Assembly: GCA_025356295.1 (NCBI GenBank)
Contig: JANXUJ010000035.1
Coordinates: forward strand, 1-41,289
DNA from: Cyanobacteriota bacterium
GTDB lineage: Bacteria; Cyanobacteriota; Cyanobacteriia; Pseudanabaenales; Pseudanabaenaceae
Direction of reading: 5' to 3'
Length of the DNA stretch: 41,289 bases
Both the position numbers and the translations under genes were made by a program. The notes beneath the pieces were generated by a model that saw only the letters and a program-made list of their open reading frames with translations, made no database searches and had not been told where the DNA came from. Each line of letters begins with the position of its first letter. Position 1 is the stretch's first letter. This document shows, one piece after another, positions 9,605-18,092 of the stretch.

Positions 9605-10036
9605 TCATTTATTTAATTCCATAAGCACCTTTCTATATTTTTCGAGACGTTGAAAATCTTTGGCTGTGGGATTAGAAATTCGACTAATATCCATATTGTG
9701 CGTAACATCAGCAATTTTGACTTTGAGCGCGATCGCATTAGCCTTCACTCGCAAAATGTAATCTGCATATATTTCATCATTAGACTTTGTAATTGCGGCG
9801 ATCGCATCGGTTATTAAAACAGGAAATCCTCGTTGAGCCAACTCCTCAATTTTCAGATGGGAATCCTCGATCGCATCATGTAAAACCGCCACAATCTTAC
9901 TTTCAAGCGTATCCATCTGTGCCATTACCGTCAACGGATGTGAAATGTAGGGCTTTCCTGCTTTATCCAGTTGTCCTGCATGGGCTTGATTAGCGATTGT
10001 GATCGCCAAAGCCAGAAGAGTTTCAAAGTCTTTCAT
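9605..10036 (-). CDS. Small HD-domain hydrolase, SpoT/MESH1-like
   Basis: 143 residues, essentially one HD domain. The motif order matches the (p)ppGpp hydrolase domain of RelA/SpoT proteins: HAGQLDKAGKPYISHP (His33), LHDAIEDS (His53-Asp54, then Glu57-Asp58) and KIADVTHN (Asp110). There is no synthetase, TGS or ACT domain, so it resembles the stand-alone small alarmone hydrolases. Its start codon lies 14 bases inside the end of the REC-GAF response-regulator gene, which implies translational coupling. Degradation of (p)ppGpp or a related pyrophosphorylated nucleotide is the family expectation; the real substrate is not shown by sequence. Confidence 0.8.
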   Translation of the reverse strand: MKDFETLLALAITIANQAHAGQLDKAGKPYISHPLTVMAQMDTLESKIVAVLHDAIEDSHLKIEELAQRGFPVLITDAIAAITKSNDEIYADYILRVKANAIALKVKIADVTHNMDISRISNPTAKDFQRLEKYRKVLMELNK

Positions 10037-10889
10037 AATAACGAATACAAGTTAGAGCGATCGCCACTTCATCAGCACATTGCTGAATCACCGCCACATC
10101 CTCAGAGCTAAGAGCATTAGCAAGTATCCATCCCATAGACAATATGCCTAAAACCTCGTCACGAAAAGTAATTGCGATCGCAATATTAGTTTTACATATT
10201 TGGTAGGGATCGATTTGGTTAAGACACCCTCGGCGTTTACCTGCAACAATCTCCTTTTCCACTAACGGCTCAATTGCCAAATCCCCACTGTAATTACCGC
10301 AGCATCCATCAAGAGTATTCTTTAGAGAGCCATTCTCTACTAACCGCAAAATTACCCCATCTGCACCAAAGTGTTTCTCGAAGGTAATTGCTAACGACTG
10401 CATAAAGTCTGATAGTTGATTAGATTTTTGAGTGATTTCTACAATTACTGATAACAGAGCATTCTGAGTTTGCGATCGGATCAACTCATCCGAACGCTGC
10501 TTCAGCAAGTCATAGCTTTCAGTCGCCTGATTCACAATTGACTTAAGTTGGTTAGGCTCCCAAGGCTTAGTGATATATTTGTGAACCTGTCCTGAATTTA
10601 TCGCCTCAATCAAGTCATTAATATCTGTGTATCCAGTCAATACAATTCGCATCGTATCAGGAAAATCTAAGACAGTCCGACTAAGAAACTCTGTCCCCTT
10701 CATTTCAGGCATTCGCTGATCAGAAATAATTGCCGCCATCTCCCCCTCCTTTGCAAGAATTTCTAACGCCTGATTGCCGCCATTAGCACGAAAAACAATA
10801 AATTCTCGGCGAAAGGTACGATATAGCAAATCAAGATTATCTTGCTCATCATCAACCACTAGAAGTTTTGGCTTTTTGGCTAGATTCAC
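10023..10889 (-). CDS. Response regulator with REC and GAF domains
   Basis: 288 residues, GTG start. Residues ~7-125 are a receiver domain with the acidic pocket Asp13-Asp14, phospho-acceptor Asp57 in ISDQRMPEM, Thr85 and Lys108 (ITKPWEP). This is the REC subclass usually attached to HD-GYP or histidine-kinase outputs. A helical linker (~125-145) leads to a GAF domain to the C-terminus, with several cysteines (DGCCG, RRGCL, QICKT). There is no DNA-binding or enzymatic output domain. The next gene, a SpoT-like HD hydrolase, overlaps its 3' end. The split gene pair may act as a two-protein version of a receiver-hydrolase unit; this is inference. Confidence 0.85.
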   Translation of the reverse strand: MNLAKKPKLLVVDDEQDNLDLLYRTFRREFIVFRANGGNQALEILAKEGEMAAIISDQRMPEMKGTEFLSRTVLDFPDTMRIVLTGYTDINDLIEAINSGQVHKYITKPWEPNQLKSIVNQATESYDLLKQRSDELIRSQTQNALLSVIVEITQKSNQLSDFMQSLAITFEKHFGADGVILRLVENGSLKNTLDGCCGNYSGDLAIEPLVEKEIVAGKRRGCLNQIDPYQICKTNIAIAITFRDEVLGILSMGWILANALSSEDVAVIQQCADEVAIALTCIRYYERL

Positions 10890-10975
10890 TTTATTTAACT
10901 CAGAATTTAATTCAGAAACAAAAGATATAGAAGCTGTGGCAATCTTATCAAAAAAACAAAGTCAAAAAATAGGGT

Positions 10976-11012
10976 AAAAAAATAAGGAGCGCACTTGCGC
11001 TCCTTATTTTTT
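10976..11012 (-). terminator. Intrinsic terminator of fructose-bisphosphate aldolase gene
   Basis: A strong GC-rich hairpin (core AAGGAGCGCA with its complement, very short loop) is flanked by A-runs on one side and T-runs on the other. It starts 18 bases after the aldolase stop on the minus strand and upstream of the response-regulator gene. Confidence 0.85.
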
Positions 11013-11029
11013 AGTTAATCAATTAGATT

Positions 11030-12109
11030 CTAAACTTTAGCAACTTGACGACTAACTTGCTTCAACTCGCCCTTAGCATATTTAGGAACAAAGTCATAAA
11101 TACTAACTTGCTTGATCTTGCTAGCTTGACCAGCGGCGTCAAACTGAGTATAGCGATCGGCACATACTTTTTGCATGTACTTGATTGATGGCTTTAAGAA
11201 ATGACGAGGATCAAACTCCTTAGGATTCTTAAACAAAGCTTCGCGAACCGCTGCGGTGATGGCTAAACGACAATCAGTGTCGATGTTTACTTTACGCACG
11301 CCACACTTAATACCCTTTTGAATTTCTTCAACAGGTACACCATAAGTTTCAGGAATAGCACCACCGTACTCATTGATCAAAGCAAGCAAATCTTCAGGAA
11401 CTGAAGAAGAACCATGCATCACAAGGTGAGTATTCGGTAAGCGGTTATGAATTTCTTCGATGCGGCTGATGGCAAGAATTTCGCCAGTAGGCTTGCGAGT
11501 AAACTTATAAGCACCGTGGCTAGTGCCGATCGCCACTGCAAGTGCATCAACTTGAGTGCGTTCTACAAAGTCAGCTGCTTCATCAGGATCAGTCAAAAGC
11601 TGCGAATGATCCAACGCACCTTCAAAACCATGTCCATCTTCAGCTTCACCCTTACCAGTTTCGAGCGAACCCAAGCAACCTAGTTCACCTTCAACGCTTG
11701 CGCCGAAAGCATGAGCAACTTTGACAACTTCAGAGGTGACAGCCACGTTGTACTCATAGGTAGCTGGGGTCTTAGCATCAGCCTCTAAAGAGCCATCCAT
11801 CATTACGCTGGTAAAGCCATTTTGGATTGCTGAGTAACAGGTTGCAGGAGCATTACCGTGATCTTGGTGCATCACGATCGGCAGATGAGGATAAGTTTCC
11901 GCAGCAGCCAAAATTAGGTGACGCAAGAAATTTTCGCCTGCATAATTGCGAGCGCCACGAGAAGCTTGTAAGATCACAGGGCTATTTGTTTCGTTAGCAG
12001 CCTGCATGATCGACTGGATTTGCTCCATGTTGTTTACATTAAAAGCCGGGATGCCATATCCGTTTTCAGCTGCATGATCGAGCAGCAGGCGCATAGGTAC
12101 TAAAGCCAT
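11030..12109 (-). CDS. fba: Fructose-bisphosphate aldolase, class II, Calvin-cycle type
   Basis: 359 residues, full family length. Zinc-site and catalytic motifs are visible: VMHQDHGNA (Asp83, His84), the phosphate-binding region [11 protein letters not shown], and [10 protein letters not shown]. The long form with [14 protein letters not shown] and [10 protein letters not shown] is the class IIA Calvin-Benson-Bassham subtype. It condenses dihydroxyacetone phosphate with glyceraldehyde 3-phosphate (or with erythrose 4-phosphate to sedoheptulose bisphosphate) in carbon fixation, and works in reverse in glycolysis. The start has AGGAGAG 8 bases upstream. It is monocistronic: a terminator lies on each side. 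Confidence 0.97.
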   Translation of the reverse strand: MALVPMRLLLDHAAENGYGIPAFNVNNMEQIQSIMQAANETNSPVILQASRGARNYAGENFLRHLILAAAETYPHLPIVMHQDHGNAPATCYSAIQNGFTSVMMDGSLEADAKTPATYEYNVAVTSEVVKVAHAFGASVEGELGCLGSLETGKGEAEDGHGFEGALDHSQLLTDPDEAADFVERTQVDALAVAIGTSHGAYKFTRKPTGEILAISRIEEIHNRLPNTHLVMHGSSSVPEDLLALINEYGGAIPETYGVPVEEIQKGIKCGVRKVNIDTDCRLAITAAVREALFKNPKEFDPRHFLKPSIKYMQKVCADRYTQFDAAGQASKIKQVSIYDFVPKYAKGELKQVSRQVAKV

Positions 12110-12171
12110 ATTTAAAATCTCTCCTAGACGAAACCGAGCTTATTTGACAATCTTAAATCATTTTGAATACC

Positions 12172-12206
12172 AAAAACAAAGGGGTGCTTTACACCCCTTT
12201 GTTTTT
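12172..12206 (-). terminator. Intrinsic terminator of apcF
   Basis: A 15-bp perfect stem (CACCCCTTTGTTTTT with its complement) and a 5-base loop begin right at the apcF stop codon. The minus-strand T-run follows the stem. It separates apcF from the aldolase gene. Confidence 0.88.
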
Positions 12207-12703
12207 TAGATATTCTTTTCGCTAAGTTCGCGACACATATAGTCGAAGGGGGCGGCTAACCAGTCCGCACTGTCACCAACTAAGTCCATGACTGCTTGCT
12301 TCATGATCTGGATGCCTTGTACCGTTGGACCAATCGGTACGCCTAAAGAGTTATAAGTCTCGCGCAGACCTTGTAGTACTCTTTCATCAAGGACATTATT
12401 ATCCCCAGCAACAAGAGCGTAGGAGGCGTAGCGCAAATAATAGTCCATGTCACGCAAGCAAGCCGCAAAACGGCGAGTTGTATAGGCGTTACCGCCTGGG
12501 CGGATTAGATCGGGTACTTCTTCAAATAGTTGTGTGCCAGACTTACGCACAATCGAGGCGGCATTAGCTGTGATTGCCGAAGACGCGGCTAAACGCGCAC
12601 TGCCTGTGGCAAAGTAGGACTTGAGAGTATCGATGGCATCGCGATCGAAGTATTTACCAGTTGCATCATAAGCACCGATCAGACTACTGATGGCATCCCG
12701 CAT
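12206..12703 (-). CDS. apcF: Allophycocyanin beta-18-type core subunit
   Basis: 165 residues. It follows the phycobiliprotein beta fold throughout. The conserved IRPGGNAYTTRRFAACLRD block holds the phycocyanobilin-binding Cys82 and the usual methylated Asn72. The opening MRDAISSLIGAYDATGKYFDRDAIDTL and the SGTQLFEEVPDLIRPGG segment fit ApcF rather than ApcB, and it is slightly longer than ApcB. ApcF sits in the basal core cylinders of the phycobilisome next to the ApcE linker and helps pass energy to photosystem II. It stands alone, away from any apcABC operon, as is usual for apcF. GGAG sits near the start codon. Confidence 0.93.
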   Translation of the reverse strand: MRDAISSLIGAYDATGKYFDRDAIDTLKSYFATGSARLAASSAITANAASIVRKSGTQLFEEVPDLIRPGGNAYTTRRFAACLRDMDYYLRYASYALVAGDNNVLDERVLQGLRETYNSLGVPIGPTVQGIQIMKQAVMDLVGDSADWLAAPFDYMCRELSEKNI

Positions 12704-12882
12704 ATCGGTTTCTCCGTTAATTTAATTTAAATATTAGTTTTAATAAATGTATCTTCAAAAGTATTTGTAAAGCTTCAGAAATATATATAACTTAAACTTG
12801 AAGCACTATTATCTTGATAGCGCAGCAGTTTTATTCTACCGTGATTTTAGCGATCGCCTGTAGGAATGATCTCTCTGCAAGG

Positions 12883-12904
12883 TAAGCTTAGATACATAAG
12901 CTTA
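12883..12904. promoter_or_regulatory. Paired TAAGCTTA palindromes upstream of the FIST gene
   Basis: The 8-base palindrome TAAGCTTA occurs twice, 14 bases centre to centre, in the divergent promoter region between apcF and the FIST gene. This spacing suits an operator but could be chance in AT-rich DNA. The rest of the 284-base divergent gap shows no clear promoter hexamers. Confidence 0.25.
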
Positions 12905-12987
12905 ATATTTAAGGGATACATAACAAGCCCCTTTTAAGAAATTTATAAAGAGATGACTGTAAGTGAACTTGAGGTGGGGCTAAGTCT

Positions 12988-14202
12988 ATGAAGTGGGTTA
13001 CTAGCCTTTCGACAAAAATATCTTTAGAAGCAGCCGTGCAGGATTTAGCCCAGCAAGTATTAGCAGCGCTTGGTGAGCGATCGCTTGATCTTGGCTTTTT
13101 ATTCGTCTCGACCGCCTTTGCCAGCGACTACCCGCGCTTGTTACCTTTGCTTGCCGAAAAATTGCCAATCCAAAAGTTAATCGGTTGTTCGGGTGGCGGT
13201 ATCGTGGGCAACGGTCAAGAGTTTGAAGACAAACCTGCGATTTCTCTATTAGTTGGACATCTGCCGAATACGGAATCAAAAATATTTCACTTAGATGATA
13301 ACGATCTACCTGATTTAGATAGTTCTCCTGATCGTTGGGAAAATTTGACTGGTGTCGATCCATCTGCATTACCAAGTTTTGTATTAGTTGGTGACCCTTT
13401 TTCATTCCCAATTAATGATTTGATTCAAGGGCTTGATTTTGCTTATCCCAACGCGGTCAAAGTTGGTGGATTGGCTAGCAGCGGTGGCATGGGAGCAAAT
13501 GCGTTGTTTTGCTTTCATAAAGAAGGCAAATATAAACTCTATCGAACAGGTTTGCTAGGGGTGGCGCTATGGGGAGATGTGACTATCGATCCTGTAGTGG
13601 CGCAGGGTTGTCGACCCATTGGCAAGATTTTGCAGGTGTCTGAGTGTGAACGCAATCTGATTTTGGGATTAGAGGGCAAGCCGCCTCTGGGGCTATTGCA
13701 AGATACTGTTGGTGGATTGAATCAAAGCGATCGCGAACTCGCCCAACATTCACTCTTTATCGGTGTGGTGATGAATGAGTTTCAAGCAAATCCATCCCGC
13801 GGCGATTTTTTGATTCGCAATATTATCGGTGTTGACCCTCGTTCTGGCGCGATCGCTGTTGGCGATCGGATGCGTCCTGGGCAGAGGATTCAACTGCATT
13901 TACGCGATGGCAAAGCTTCGGCTGAGGACTTAGAAGAAGCCTTAATTAATTATAGAAATCAGCTAAACCTAGAAGCTCCGAATGTGTCACCCACAGCTGC
14001 TTTGATGTTCTCTTGTATGGGTCGTGGTGAGCGTCTATACGAAAAACCAAATTTCGACTCAGAGTTATTACAAAAACACATGGGATTAATTCCATTTAGT
14101 GGCTTTTTCTGCTCGGGTGAAATTGGTCCAGTCAGTGGTACGACATTTCTGCATGGCTACACTTCCGTATTTGGCATCGTTAGACCAAAAAGTAAGCAAT
14201 AG
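12988..14202 (+). CDS. FIST-domain sensory protein
   Basis: 404 residues with an ATG preceded by GAGGTGGGG, a strong ribosome binding site. The N-terminal FIST_N domain (~25-230: LIGCSGGGIVGNG, PSFVLVGDPFSFP, KVGGLASSG) is followed by a FIST_C domain (~240-385: RNIIGVDPRSGAIAVGD, AALMFSCMGRG, GFFCSGEIGPV). FIST proteins are predicted small-ligand sensors. Here no kinase or cyclase output is fused, as in most stand-alone cyanobacterial members. It converges with the M16 peptidase gene with only 28 bases between the stops. The ligand is unknown. Confidence 0.88.
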   Translation: MKWVTSLSTKISLEAAVQDLAQQVLAALGERSLDLGFLFVSTAFASDYPRLLPLLAEKLPIQKLIGCSGGGIVGNGQEFEDKPAISLLVGHLPNTESKIFHLDDNDLPDLDSSPDRWENLTGVDPSALPSFVLVGDPFSFPINDLIQGLDFAYPNAVKVGGLASSGGMGANALFCFHKEGKYKLYRTGLLGVALWGDVTIDPVVAQGCRPIGKILQVSECERNLILGLEGKPPLGLLQDTVGGLNQSDRELAQHSLFIGVVMNEFQANPSRGDFLIRNIIGVDPRSGAIAVGDRMRPGQRIQLHLRDGKASAEDLEEALINYRNQLNLEAPNVSPTAALMFSCMGRGERLYEKPNFDSELLQKHMGLIPFSGFFCSGEIGPVSGTTFLHGYTSVFGIVRPKSKQ

Positions 14203-14230
14203 AAGAATTAATCTAATTCAGAATCTCAAA

Positions 14231-15568
14231 TCATGCGGATTTTACAATCAAAACACCATAAGCATCAGGATTGAGATATCTCCGCACTGCTGCTTGGATG
14301 TCCTCTTTAGTAATCGCTTTAATCAAATCAGGATAATTTAAGGCAAGCTCTAAAGAACCAACAATGCGATCGTAATACCCATAGATACCTGCGCGCTCTC
14401 TCGGTGATTCATTGCCAAATACAAAGCGATTGCTGACTTGGATGCGAATCTTGGCTAGCTCCTCATCGGTGACGGGAGTTTCGTGCAATTTGAGAATATG
14501 TTCGCGAATTATCTGTTCCACGATCGCTACATCCTCAATATTTAACTTTGCAAATATTTGAAATGTACCTTGCCAGCGCATCGCCGAATTGCTAACAGAA
14601 ATGCGATCTACGATGCGACGATTTTCACGCAAGTCTTGCACCATCCGTGAAGTGCGACCACTGCCGAGGATATTGGCAAGAATGCTTAAGGGATATGTCT
14701 CTGATAGTTCGACCAGCCCGGGAACTCGCCATGTCATGCTCAGTCTTGCTTGCTTCAGGCTAGGATCGATTACCTCACGTCTTACAATTGCATCAAAAGG
14801 TCGCTCAGGCGTAAACGTATGAGCTAATGTATGGGCTACTGGCTTATCTGCGATCGCATCTCCCTCAAAATAGTTAGCAATCACCTCAATTATTTCCGTG
14901 ACAGGCAAATTTCCAACTACAGAGATGGTCATGTTTTGTGGCACATACCATTTGCGATGGAACGATCGCATCTGCTCAGAAGTAACGGTGGAAACGACTT
15001 CTGCTAGACCCAGTACAGGACGGCGATAGGGTAACTGCTCATAAATCATTTCGGAAATATGGCGATAGATACGGCGATCAGGATTGTCTTCGCTGCGCCT
15101 GATTTCTTCTAAAACCACATGACGTTCGCGCTGAAACTCTTCATCGGGAATGCTCGCTTTAAGAACGATGTCTAGTTGCAATGGCGCTAGCTTCGCAAAA
15201 TCTTTGGGGGCAACATTGATATAAAAATGTGTGTAGTCTTGACTAGTCGCGGCATTGGTATTACCACCATGAGACTCGATCGCGCGTTCAAATTCTCCTA
15301 ATCCAAGGCGATCGCTCCCTTTGAACACCATATGTTCCAAGAAATGTGCCATGCCGTTAATTTCATTGCTCTCGACCGCAGAGCCAACATTAACCCAAAT
15401 GCTCAAGTTGACCGCATCAACGGGAACCTGTTCGGCAATAATCTTGATCCCATTGGGGAGGATATGTTGAGTGGGCGCAGTGGCGGCTGGCGCTACAGTA
15501 GCTTGATCAATTTCGATTTGATCAAAGGCAGCTACATCTAACCGACGTGGAATGACGATCGCTGACAT
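14231..15568 (-). CDS. M16 family zinc peptidase
   Basis: 445 residues. The inverted zinc motif HxxEH is intact: His75, Glu78, His79 in HFLEHMVFKG. The N-terminal M16 domain continues with HFYINVAPKDF and LPYRRPVLG. A second, inactive M16_C domain follows (RLSMTWRVPGL, LGSGRTSRMVQDLRE). The sequence fits the processing-peptidase-like bacterial M16B group. No signal peptide is evident. Cyanobacteria often carry two adjacent M16 genes; here I see only one, and it has the catalytic motif. It probably degrades peptides; the substrate is not known. Confidence 0.93.
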   Translation of the reverse strand: MSAIVIPRRLDVAAFDQIEIDQATVAPAATAPTQHILPNGIKIIAEQVPVDAVNLSIWVNVGSAVESNEINGMAHFLEHMVFKGSDRLGLGEFERAIESHGGNTNAATSQDYTHFYINVAPKDFAKLAPLQLDIVLKASIPDEEFQRERHVVLEEIRRSEDNPDRRIYRHISEMIYEQLPYRRPVLGLAEVVSTVTSEQMRSFHRKWYVPQNMTISVVGNLPVTEIIEVIANYFEGDAIADKPVAHTLAHTFTPERPFDAIVRREVIDPSLKQARLSMTWRVPGLVELSETYPLSILANILGSGRTSRMVQDLRENRRIVDRISVSNSAMRWQGTFQIFAKLNIEDVAIVEQIIREHILKLHETPVTDEELAKIRIQVSNRFVFGNESPRERAGIYGYYDRIVGSLELALNYPDLIKAITKEDIQAAVRRYLNPDAYGVLIVKSA

Positions 15569-15655
15569 GGCAAATTAAAGTGTTTTTACTAAATTTACGA
15601 TTGATTATTAAGTTAAGGGCAAGCGATGCGTTGCATACCCTTAATTTAAAAAAAA

Positions 15656-16681
15656 TTATAATTTTTCTAGCGCCTGCAATTTGTAATAAGCTTCTCGCAA
15701 TGGCAAACTAGAACTATCTTCTAGCATAGCAGCAAAATCATAGGACTCTTGGTAAGCAAAGCGTGCTTTTGGCAGATTTCCAAAAGATAAGTATAAATCA
15801 CCGAGATATCGCTGCACGATCGCAGCGGTTTCGCGATCGCCCATTACCAAAGCCAAACTAGATCGATTTTGTAATAAGTCTTCGATGCGATGAAAGTTGG
15901 GAACTTCGAGATAGGCGGTAATCAGGCGATCGCTAGCTACTGACATCAATGCGTAGTTACGATATTGCCGCGCGATCGTTAGCGCCATGCCATAGTTTGT
16001 TATTGCCGATTTATAATCATCCAGCGCCATAAAACTATCGCCACTATTGACATAGATATAGCCCTCACCGATCGCCTCACGAATTGGATGCACCTTGATC
16101 GCAGCGTAATAGAGCTTGATGGCTGCCATATGATCGCCATAGCGACCCGCAATTAAGGCTTTGTTATTTAAGGCGATCGCCGTATTCAGCCCTTGATCAT
16201 TTTGAAGAGCTAGATCAAGTGTGGCTTGATTAAGTTTTGCAGCGGCTTCGAGTTTGTTTTGAGCAATCTCAAAACTGACCAAATTATTTGAGCCTTCTAG
16301 CTTTGCGCCATTATCCTGCAAAGTATTTGCATAGCGGAGTCTTTGACGAATTGTGTCTTGAGCAGTATTTGCCGCACCCATCAGTTCATAGGTCTCGCTT
16401 ACTCTTGCCAAAGTATAAGCAATTGCCGATTGGTCATTAACGCGGCGATAATAGCCGATCGCATAAAGCCAAGTTTTAATTGCCTCGCGCGGCTTACCAT
16501 CTTTGCATTGATCATAGCCAAGATCGAGCAAGCGATCGGCTTCATCGCGCACAGCTCGATTTTCTGTTTTGACCGTTGTTTGCGCCTGAGTTGGAATTGG
16601 CACAACGATTACACCCATAAGTACAGCTAAAATCGTTGCTCCCAGATTAGAAACTGACATTCTCTGACGTTTTCTAGACAT
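15656..16681 (-). CDS. Exported TPR-repeat protein
   Basis: 341 residues from the ATG at 16681 (the frame is open from 16732). I prefer 16681 because a basic stretch (SRKRQR) and a hydrophobic segment (ATILAVLMGVIVVP) then form a signal peptide ending PTQAQT. The mature part is helical, with about six TPR-like repeats (for example DLGYDQCKDGKPREAIKTWL and AIALNNKALIAGRYGDHMAA). TPR domains are protein-binding scaffolds; no catalytic domain is present. The partner is unknown. Its upstream region carries a set of 10-bp-spaced TTCTGAC repeats. Confidence 0.82.
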   Translation of the reverse strand: MSRKRQRMSVSNLGATILAVLMGVIVVPIPTQAQTTVKTENRAVRDEADRLLDLGYDQCKDGKPREAIKTWLYAIGYYRRVNDQSAIAYTLARVSETYELMGAANTAQDTIRQRLRYANTLQDNGAKLEGSNNLVSFEIAQNKLEAAAKLNQATLDLALQNDQGLNTAIALNNKALIAGRYGDHMAAIKLYYAAIKVHPIREAIGEGYIYVNSGDSFMALDDYKSAITNYGMALTIARQYRNYALMSVASDRLITAYLEVPNFHRIEDLLQNRSSLALVMGDRETAAIVQRYLGDLYLSFGNLPKARFAYQESYDFAAMLEDSSSLPLREAYYKLQALEKL

Positions 16682-16774
16682 AGCCCTACAATCCTCACCA
16701 AAAGGTGGACATATTGTAGCGATATAAAGCAACTTTTTCTAGAAGTTTTCTGACATTTTCTGACTTTAACTGAC
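16651..16774. promoter_or_regulatory. Two clusters of 10-bp-phased CTGAC repeats around the TPR gene start
   Basis: At 16746-16774 the plus strand reads TTTTCTGAC, TTTTCTGAC, TTAACTGAC at exact 10-base intervals. At 16651-16668, inside the first codons of the TPR gene, AAACTGAC and TCTCTGAC recur with the same 10-base phase. Both clusters adjoin TTTTCTAGA. Repeats on one helical face are a usual layout for cooperative binding of a regulator. The upstream cluster overlaps the last codons of the methyltransferase gene. Regulation is inferred only. Confidence 0.35.
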
Positions 16775-17971
16775 GCTCAAGACTAAACCCTTGAGATACG
16801 CACCCTCGGCATGAAAAATGCTAGTCGGATGATCTGCTGGATGCGTCAGCTGATGCAGAACCTGAATCGTTCGTCCCGACTCGATTGCAGCAGCAGTTAT
16901 CGATCCTGTAAAATTCTCGACATTTACCACTTGCGAACAAGAAAACGTAAATAACAAGCCACCACTTTTTAATTTAGACAATGCTTGTAAATTCAACTTC
17001 TTATAGGCTTGCATTGCTGAATGCCTCGCCGACAAGTTTTTAGCAAAAGCAGGAGGGTCAAGCACGATCGCATCGTAATCGTCATCGCATTCTTTCATAA
17101 AGTTAAACACATCTCCCGTAAAAGAAGTATGTCGCGCCTCAGGATCACAATTTGCCGCAATATTTCGATCTGTCCATTCCATCGCCTTCACAGAGCTATC
17201 GATCGAATGTACCTCTCTCGCACCTCCAGCCACGGCGTAAACTGAGAATCCGCCCGAATAACAGAATGTATTTAAAACTTTGCGACCTTTTACATACTGC
17301 CCAAACAAATGTCGATTTTCGCGCTGATCCAAGAAGAATCCCGTCTTTTGTCCTCTTTCCCAATCGACAATAAAGCGATGTCCATGTTCTAGAACTTCTC
17401 CACTAACGCTTCCACTAGCACCATTGCGATCGCCGATCAACAGACTGTCCTGAGTTTGAGTTTGTGGCTTTCTCGAAAGTGTTGCCGAGCTTTTGTCATA
17501 AACAGACTTTAAGCGACCCTCATAGAGGTCAATTAACGCTTCCGCAATTTCAATCCGATAGCGATAAGTGCCTAGTGAATGGCATTGCAAAACTGCCGTA
17601 TCTCCATAAATATCTATAATCAACCCCGCTAAACCATCACCCTCAGAATTAATTAATCGATAACAATTTGTCTCAGGATTATCAATTAAACCTATTTGTT
17701 TTCTAAGCGCAAACGCTTGCTTTAAGCGATCGCAAAGAAAATCTTGCATCCTCTCTACAGGCTGGAACGACAACACTTTGATAGCGATGCTACCTAATCC
17801 CCACAAGCCGATCGCTAAAAATTTACCATCTTCGCTATAAGCTTCAACCAAATCCCCATCGTTCACTTCTCCGTGTATTTTGGCGATCGCGCCCGAAAAA
17901 ATCCACGGATGAAAACGCTGAACCGCATCGACTTTTTTACGATGGATAATCGCACGGGGCAACGATAACAT
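16766..17971 (-). CDS. Class I SAM-dependent rRNA methyltransferase, RlmI-like
   Basis: 401 residues. It has an N-terminal PUA domain (~1-75, RFHPWIFSGAIAKIHG), a central EEHEE-like insertion and a Rossmann methyltransferase domain (~205-400). Motifs include TGFFLDQRENR, FCYSGGFSVYAVAGGA (SAM loop), VLDPPAFAKN and FTFSCSQVV. The last holds the cysteine expected for m5C chemistry. This order matches RlmI, which methylates C1962 of 23S rRNA in E. coli. About 20 residues around 145-170 (SKPQTQTQDSLL) are low complexity. It is divergent from the fur gene; the next minus-strand gene, the TPR protein, follows closely. Confidence 0.9.
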   Translation of the reverse strand: MLSLPRAIIHRKKVDAVQRFHPWIFSGAIAKIHGEVNDGDLVEAYSEDGKFLAIGLWGLGSIAIKVLSFQPVERMQDFLCDRLKQAFALRKQIGLIDNPETNCYRLINSEGDGLAGLIIDIYGDTAVLQCHSLGTYRYRIEIAEALIDLYEGRLKSVYDKSSATLSRKPQTQTQDSLLIGDRNGASGSVSGEVLEHGHRFIVDWERGQKTGFFLDQRENRHLFGQYVKGRKVLNTFCYSGGFSVYAVAGGAREVHSIDSSVKAMEWTDRNIAANCDPEARHTSFTGDVFNFMKECDDDYDAIVLDPPAFAKNLSARHSAMQAYKKLNLQALSKLKSGGLLFTFSCSQVVNVENFTGSITAAAIESGRTIQVLHQLTHPADHPTSIFHAEGAYLKGLVLSVS

Positions 17972-18006
17972 GGCAAATAACTTTTAGTTAAGATAGGCTG
18001 CTAACC

Positions 18007-18059
18007 ATAGCACAGAAAGTAGTGTGACCGTGAAGCGGTCACACTACTTTCTGTGCTAT
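18007..18059. repeat. Perfect 24-bp hairpin in the rlmI-fur divergent region
   Basis: Arms 18007-18030 and 18036-18059 are perfectly complementary around a 5-base TGAAG loop. The hairpin lies between two genes transcribed away from each other, so it cannot terminate either of them. It would fall in the 5' leader of the fur mRNA and just upstream of the methyltransferase gene. There is no T-run after either arm. Confidence 0.75.
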
Positions 18060-18070
18060 TCTCAAGAAGC

Positions 18071-18092
18071 GATTATTATTGATAATGATATG
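18071..18092 (+). promoter_or_regulatory. Fur-box-like sequence overlapping the fur start
   Basis: GATTATTATTGATAATGATA ends at the ATG of the Fur gene. The GATAATGAT part matches half of the classical Fur box (GATAATGATAATCATTATC) and the left part is a looser copy. Autoregulation is common for fur genes. The match is imperfect and AT-rich DNA gives such matches by chance. Confidence 0.35.

Noticed and set aside
15613..15644. TTAAGGG / CCCTTAA inverted repeat after the TPR gene
   Set aside because: Only 7 bp of stem with a large loop, and the minus-strand T-run precedes the stem instead of following it.
18024..18089. Upstream GTG start for the Fur gene
   Set aside because: It falls inside a perfect hairpin and adds 22 residues not typical of FurA; the ATG at 18090 is better.
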